Shown here one piece after another: positions 61,089 through 64,000 of a stretch of DNA of 64,000 nt. Below the pieces are notes generated by a model that had not been told where the DNA came from, ran no database searches, and worked only from the letters and a program-made list of their open reading frames with translations. Within the stretch, counting starts at the first letter, position 1. Each line of letters opens with the position of its first letter. The stretch comes from Salibacterium salarium (lineage in GTDB: Bacteria; Bacillota; Bacilli; Bacillales; Marinococcaceae): assembly GCF_030813635.1 (NCBI RefSeq), contig NZ_JAUSUM010000002.1, forward strand, positions 868,001-932,000. The letters are read 5' to 3'. The translations under genes and the position numbers were made by a program.

Positions 61089-61806
61089 GGTGAATAACCT
61101 CCTCCACTCTTCGTATTTTTTCCGACAATGCTACTCTCTTTTCAGATACAGTTTCACTCATTTCAGCTTTTTCTAAATTTGCTAAAATCTTCTGCCATTG
61201 TATTTTTTCCCGTTCCCATTTCTTTTTAAAAGCAAGGTTTTGTTTTTGAATTAAGTATGGTCCAAATAGCAATTCTTTTTCTCTTTTTTCTTGATCGCTG
61301 CTATATGGCTGCGCTCCGCTTCCAGGCTCTGCTGCTAATATTTCATAACATTTATTATCTTCTTCTAAAATATGTTCATTTGTTAAAAACCAATCATGTT
61401 CACACAACCAAATGCGAATTTCTTTTGCTCTTACATTAGGTTGTAAAATAAGCTTTTTTACAGTTTGTAAAGGTGCTTGACCCTCATCTAAAATACTAGT
61501 AATTAAGGGGCCTCCCATTCCTGCAATAACAACAGTATCAATGTTATCCTTCCCTTTTATAACATTTAATCCATTCCCGTAGCGCGTTTCTATCTTATGA
61601 TGTAACTGTTCTTGATTTATTTTTGCTGCGGCTGATTGAAGCGGACCCTGATTTACATCTGATGCAATCGCTTCTTGAATTTTATTTTCTTTAACCAAAT
61701 GAATAGGTAGATATCCATGATCTGTACCTATATCAATCATTTTTGCTCCCCAAGGTACCTCTTGAGCTATTGTTTGTAACCTGTCAGACAGACTTTTATT
61801 ATTCAT
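61075..61806 (-). CDS. trmK: TrmK, tRNA (adenine-N1) methyltransferase for A22
   Basis: 243 aa. SAM-binding DIGTDHGYLPIHLV and NPPIG-type position replaced by VVIAGMGGPLI; then LILQPNVRAKEIRIWLCEHD and a C-terminal coiled coil (WQKILANLEKAEMSETVSEK). Methylates A22 in bacterial tRNA. Adjacent to yqfO and sigA as in B. subtilis. Confidence 0.93.
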   Translation of the reverse strand: MNNKSLSDRLQTIAQEVPWGAKMIDIGTDHGYLPIHLVKENKIQEAIASDVNQGPLQSAAAKINQEQLHHKIETRYGNGLNVIKGKDNIDTVVIAGMGGPLITSILDEGQAPLQTVKKLILQPNVRAKEIRIWLCEHDWFLTNEHILEEDNKCYEILAAEPGSGAQPYSSDQEKREKELLFGPYLIQKQNLAFKKKWEREKIQWQKILANLEKAEMSETVSEKRVALSEKIRRVEEVIHHETS

Positions 61807-61924
61807 CTTCTTGCATGATTCCTCTCTTATAAAGAAAAGCGCGTTTACCGACCCGCTTTAAATGTTTTACATGTTTAAATAAATTGCCGCGTGCATAAAT
61901 GTAGTAAAAGGTTCTTCCTTTCAT
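61799..61924 (-). CDS. Possible small basic protein upstream of trmK (41 aa)
   Basis: ATG 61924 with GGAAGG 11 bases before; reads MKGRTFYYIYARGNLFKHVK then HLKRVGKRAFLYKRGIMQED and overlaps the trmK start by a few bases. Strongly basic. It could be a leader peptide coupled to trmK or a chance frame. Confidence 0.3.
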   Translation of the reverse strand: MKGRTFYYIYARGNLFKHVKHLKRVGKRAFLYKRGIMQEDE

Positions 61925-61953
61925 TTAATCACTGCCTTCCTACATTCCACGGA

Positions 61954-61982
61954 AAAAGGAGAGGCAAACGCCCCTCCTTTTT
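61954..61982 (-). terminator. Terminator after cccA
   Basis: AAAGGAGaGGC and GCCcCTCCTTT pair around AAAC; on the minus strand a TTTTT run follows. Confidence 0.78.
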
Positions 61983-61985
61983 ACT

Positions 61986-62342
61986 TTATTCTTCTGAGAG
62001 CGACATTAAGTATTCCGCAATCGCCTGTGCTTCTTCCGCATTAGCTTGTCCTGATGGCATATCACCAATACCATTTTGTGCAATGTCAGCTATTTCTTCT
62101 GCTGAATGATCATCTCCTGCATCAACAATAGCAGGCCCACTTGCTCCTTCTAAATTGTCTCCGTGACAGGAAACACAGCTTTCCATAACAACTTCTTCTC
62201 CGTATTCAACCGGATCTTGTTCTTCTGTATCTCCACTTTCATCATCCGCCTGCTGATTCACTCCGACAATGGATAGTCCCAACGTCAATAACAAACCAAC
62301 AACAGCTATGAGAAAAAATGGAATGAGAGGTTTACCTTTCAC
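61986..62342 (-). CDS. cccA: Cytochrome c550
   Basis: 118 aa. A membrane anchor (LIPFFLIAVVGLLLTLGLSI), an acidic linker (DDESGDTEEQDPVEYG), then one class I cytochrome c domain with heme site CVSCH (56-60), GGASGPAIVDAG-like middle and the methionine ligand in EYLMSLSEE. Carries electrons on the outside of the membrane. Size matches B. subtilis CccA. Confidence 0.93.
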   Translation of the reverse strand: MKGKPLIPFFLIAVVGLLLTLGLSIVGVNQQADDESGDTEEQDPVEYGEEVVMESCVSCHGDNLEGASGPAIVDAGDDHSAEEIADIAQNGIGDMPSGQANAEEAQAIAEYLMSLSEE

Positions 62343-62492
62343 TACCTATTCCCCCTTTGCCTTATGTACTTCCGATAATGACGCGTTATAATTCCGCATT
62401 CGTATTCATTTTACTTTATTCTTACTAATTAGAAAAGGTAAAAGCCAGACTTTTATAGTTTTTGTCACATCTTATTCAAATATACCAATCTT

Positions 62493-63047
62493 TCACGTTA
62501 GTAGGTAAAATAATATAGCCAGCAATATACCTGCTGCTCCGCCCCATTTTAAATATGGTAATCTCCAATAAAAGCCAGCCATTAACCAAACAGCACAGTT
62601 CAGTAAAATAGTTAAACTCAGCAAAAGATTATTTTCTTTAAAATTCATTACACTAGTTGTACTTCCTAAAAAAAGAATTAAGGCGCCAACACAAATAAGA
62701 ATATGAAATAAGATGAGATCTTTTCTTTTTATATAAAAGGCCATCGTCAATACAAGAATCGATAGAAATATATGCGATAGCGTTTGCACCAAAAGTGAAA
62801 AAGAAGTAAAATATATAATAATACATGTGAGGCCTAATGAGATAAAAGCAAAAAGCATCATGCCGAGCAACACACCTTTTTTATCCCTTGAAGGAGTCTC
62901 TATCGTCGCGGCACTTTCAACCTTTTCGGCCTCTTCCCCTTCTGTATATAGCATTAGGAGAAAATCACAATAATGCTCCGGAAGCATTTTGTTTGTTTTC
63001 CAATATTTTATTTCATTAATAATAACTTCTTTTCTTTCCTCATCCAT
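62493..63047 (-). CDS. Membrane protein with short cytoplasmic domain, unknown
   Basis: 184 aa from ATG 63047, eight bases behind GAGGAGA; ATG 63053 is possible. The first 60 residues (NEIKYWKTNKMLPEHYCDFL then LLMLYTEGEE) are soluble and helical, resembling the cytoplasmic start of DUF2157-like proteins, followed by six membrane helices. Function unknown. 63048-63211 before sigA shows nothing but the sigA terminator. Confidence 0.72.
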   Translation of the reverse strand: MDEERKEVIINEIKYWKTNKMLPEHYCDFLLMLYTEGEEAEKVESAATIETPSRDKKGVLLGMMLFAFISLGLTCIIIYFTSFSLLVQTLSHIFLSILVLTMAFYIKRKDLILFHILICVGALILFLGSTTSVMNFKENNLLLSLTILLNCAVWLMAGFYWRLPYLKWGGAAGILLAILFYLLT

Positions 63048-63211
63048 GGACATTCTCCTCTGCAAAGATACAGGGGGACAAATTATATACGGTAGCACGT
63101 AAGTTTTTCTATTTTAATAATCGAATGGAGTGCCATATATAACTCACTATAAAAAAGCTGCTGTTTACATTGAGTGCTGATTTTGGTCCACCTATTCATT
63201 AAAGAATAATG

Positions 63212-63250
63212 TAAAAGATTGTCTCCAACTTGGATATTCTAGAGACAATC
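63212..63250 (-). terminator. Terminator after sigA
   Basis: GATTGTCTC and GAGACAATC pair; TTTTAC follows on the minus strand. Confidence 0.82.
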
Positions 63251-63264
63251 CTATTTCTTCTACA

Positions 63265-64000
<736 letters not shown>

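Overview
The window is a low-GC Gram-positive chromosome segment. Gene order from comG through yqg, sodA, tRNAs, ispG-zur-znu, nfo-cshB-yqfQ-ispH-yqfO-trmK-cccA to sigA matches the Bacillus subtilis yqg/yqf region. A SpoVAF/GerA-type germination protein and a sporulation-type histidine kinase point to a spore-forming member of the Bacillaceae. Many exported or envelope proteins (PBP2, the DUF1002 protein, the unknown secreted proteins) have strongly acidic stretches, which would fit a salt-tolerant lineage; that is inference, and the genus is not fixed by what can be seen.

Positions 1 to about 19135 are the right-hand end of a prophage whose other end lies outside the window. Read right to left along the minus strand it holds a Cro-like gene, an antirepressor, small regulators, a Rad50/SbcC-like ATPase with a zinc hook, RecT, an MBL-fold protein, a replication initiator, a DnaC-like helicase loader, a DNA methyltransferase, RecU, an XtrA homologue, then an accessory cassette (a SIR2-domain protein and three small membrane proteins), and finally the start of the late-gene regulator. 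On the plus strand are the CI-type repressor, an ImmA-like metalloprotease, an unknown protein and a large serine integrase. Operator-like TGTGTAA repeats and convincing promoters lie between cro and cI.

The prophage sits inside the comG competence-pilus operon. Just beyond the integrase stop codon the host sequence resumes with a start codon and the prepilin motif GFTMIE, cut after 14 host codons. comGA and comGB are intact on the host side with a 50-codon gene between comGB and the broken pilin gene, so the pilin genes are disconnected from their promoter while the phage is integrated.

From 19.2 kb on is mostly housekeeping chromosome: comGB-comGA, tRNA-Gln, a DUF1385/thiamine-binding-type reading frame, aspartase, glucokinase-yqgQ, a SpoVAF-like germination protein, GluP rhomboid protease, yqgO, yqgN, rpmG, PBP2 (pbpA), a YqgE-type MFS protein and sodA. 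A five-tRNA array (Asn, Met, His, Ile, Ser, with a tRNA relic) follows, then a Na/Pi symporter, DUF1189, NfeD and DUF1002 proteins, yqfZ, ispG, yqfX and zur with a zinc ABC transporter (two permeases, no binding protein in the window). The right end carries ppx-ppk, a lytic transglycosylase, a sensor kinase, yqfT, nfo, cshB, yqfQ, ispH, yqfO-trmK, cccA and the 3' part of sigA.

The points most worth follow-up are the prophage junction in the comG pilin gene, the SIR2/membrane-protein cassette whose genes all appear to start with TTG behind G-rich ribosome binding sites, and the iteron-like repeats inside the phage replication gene.
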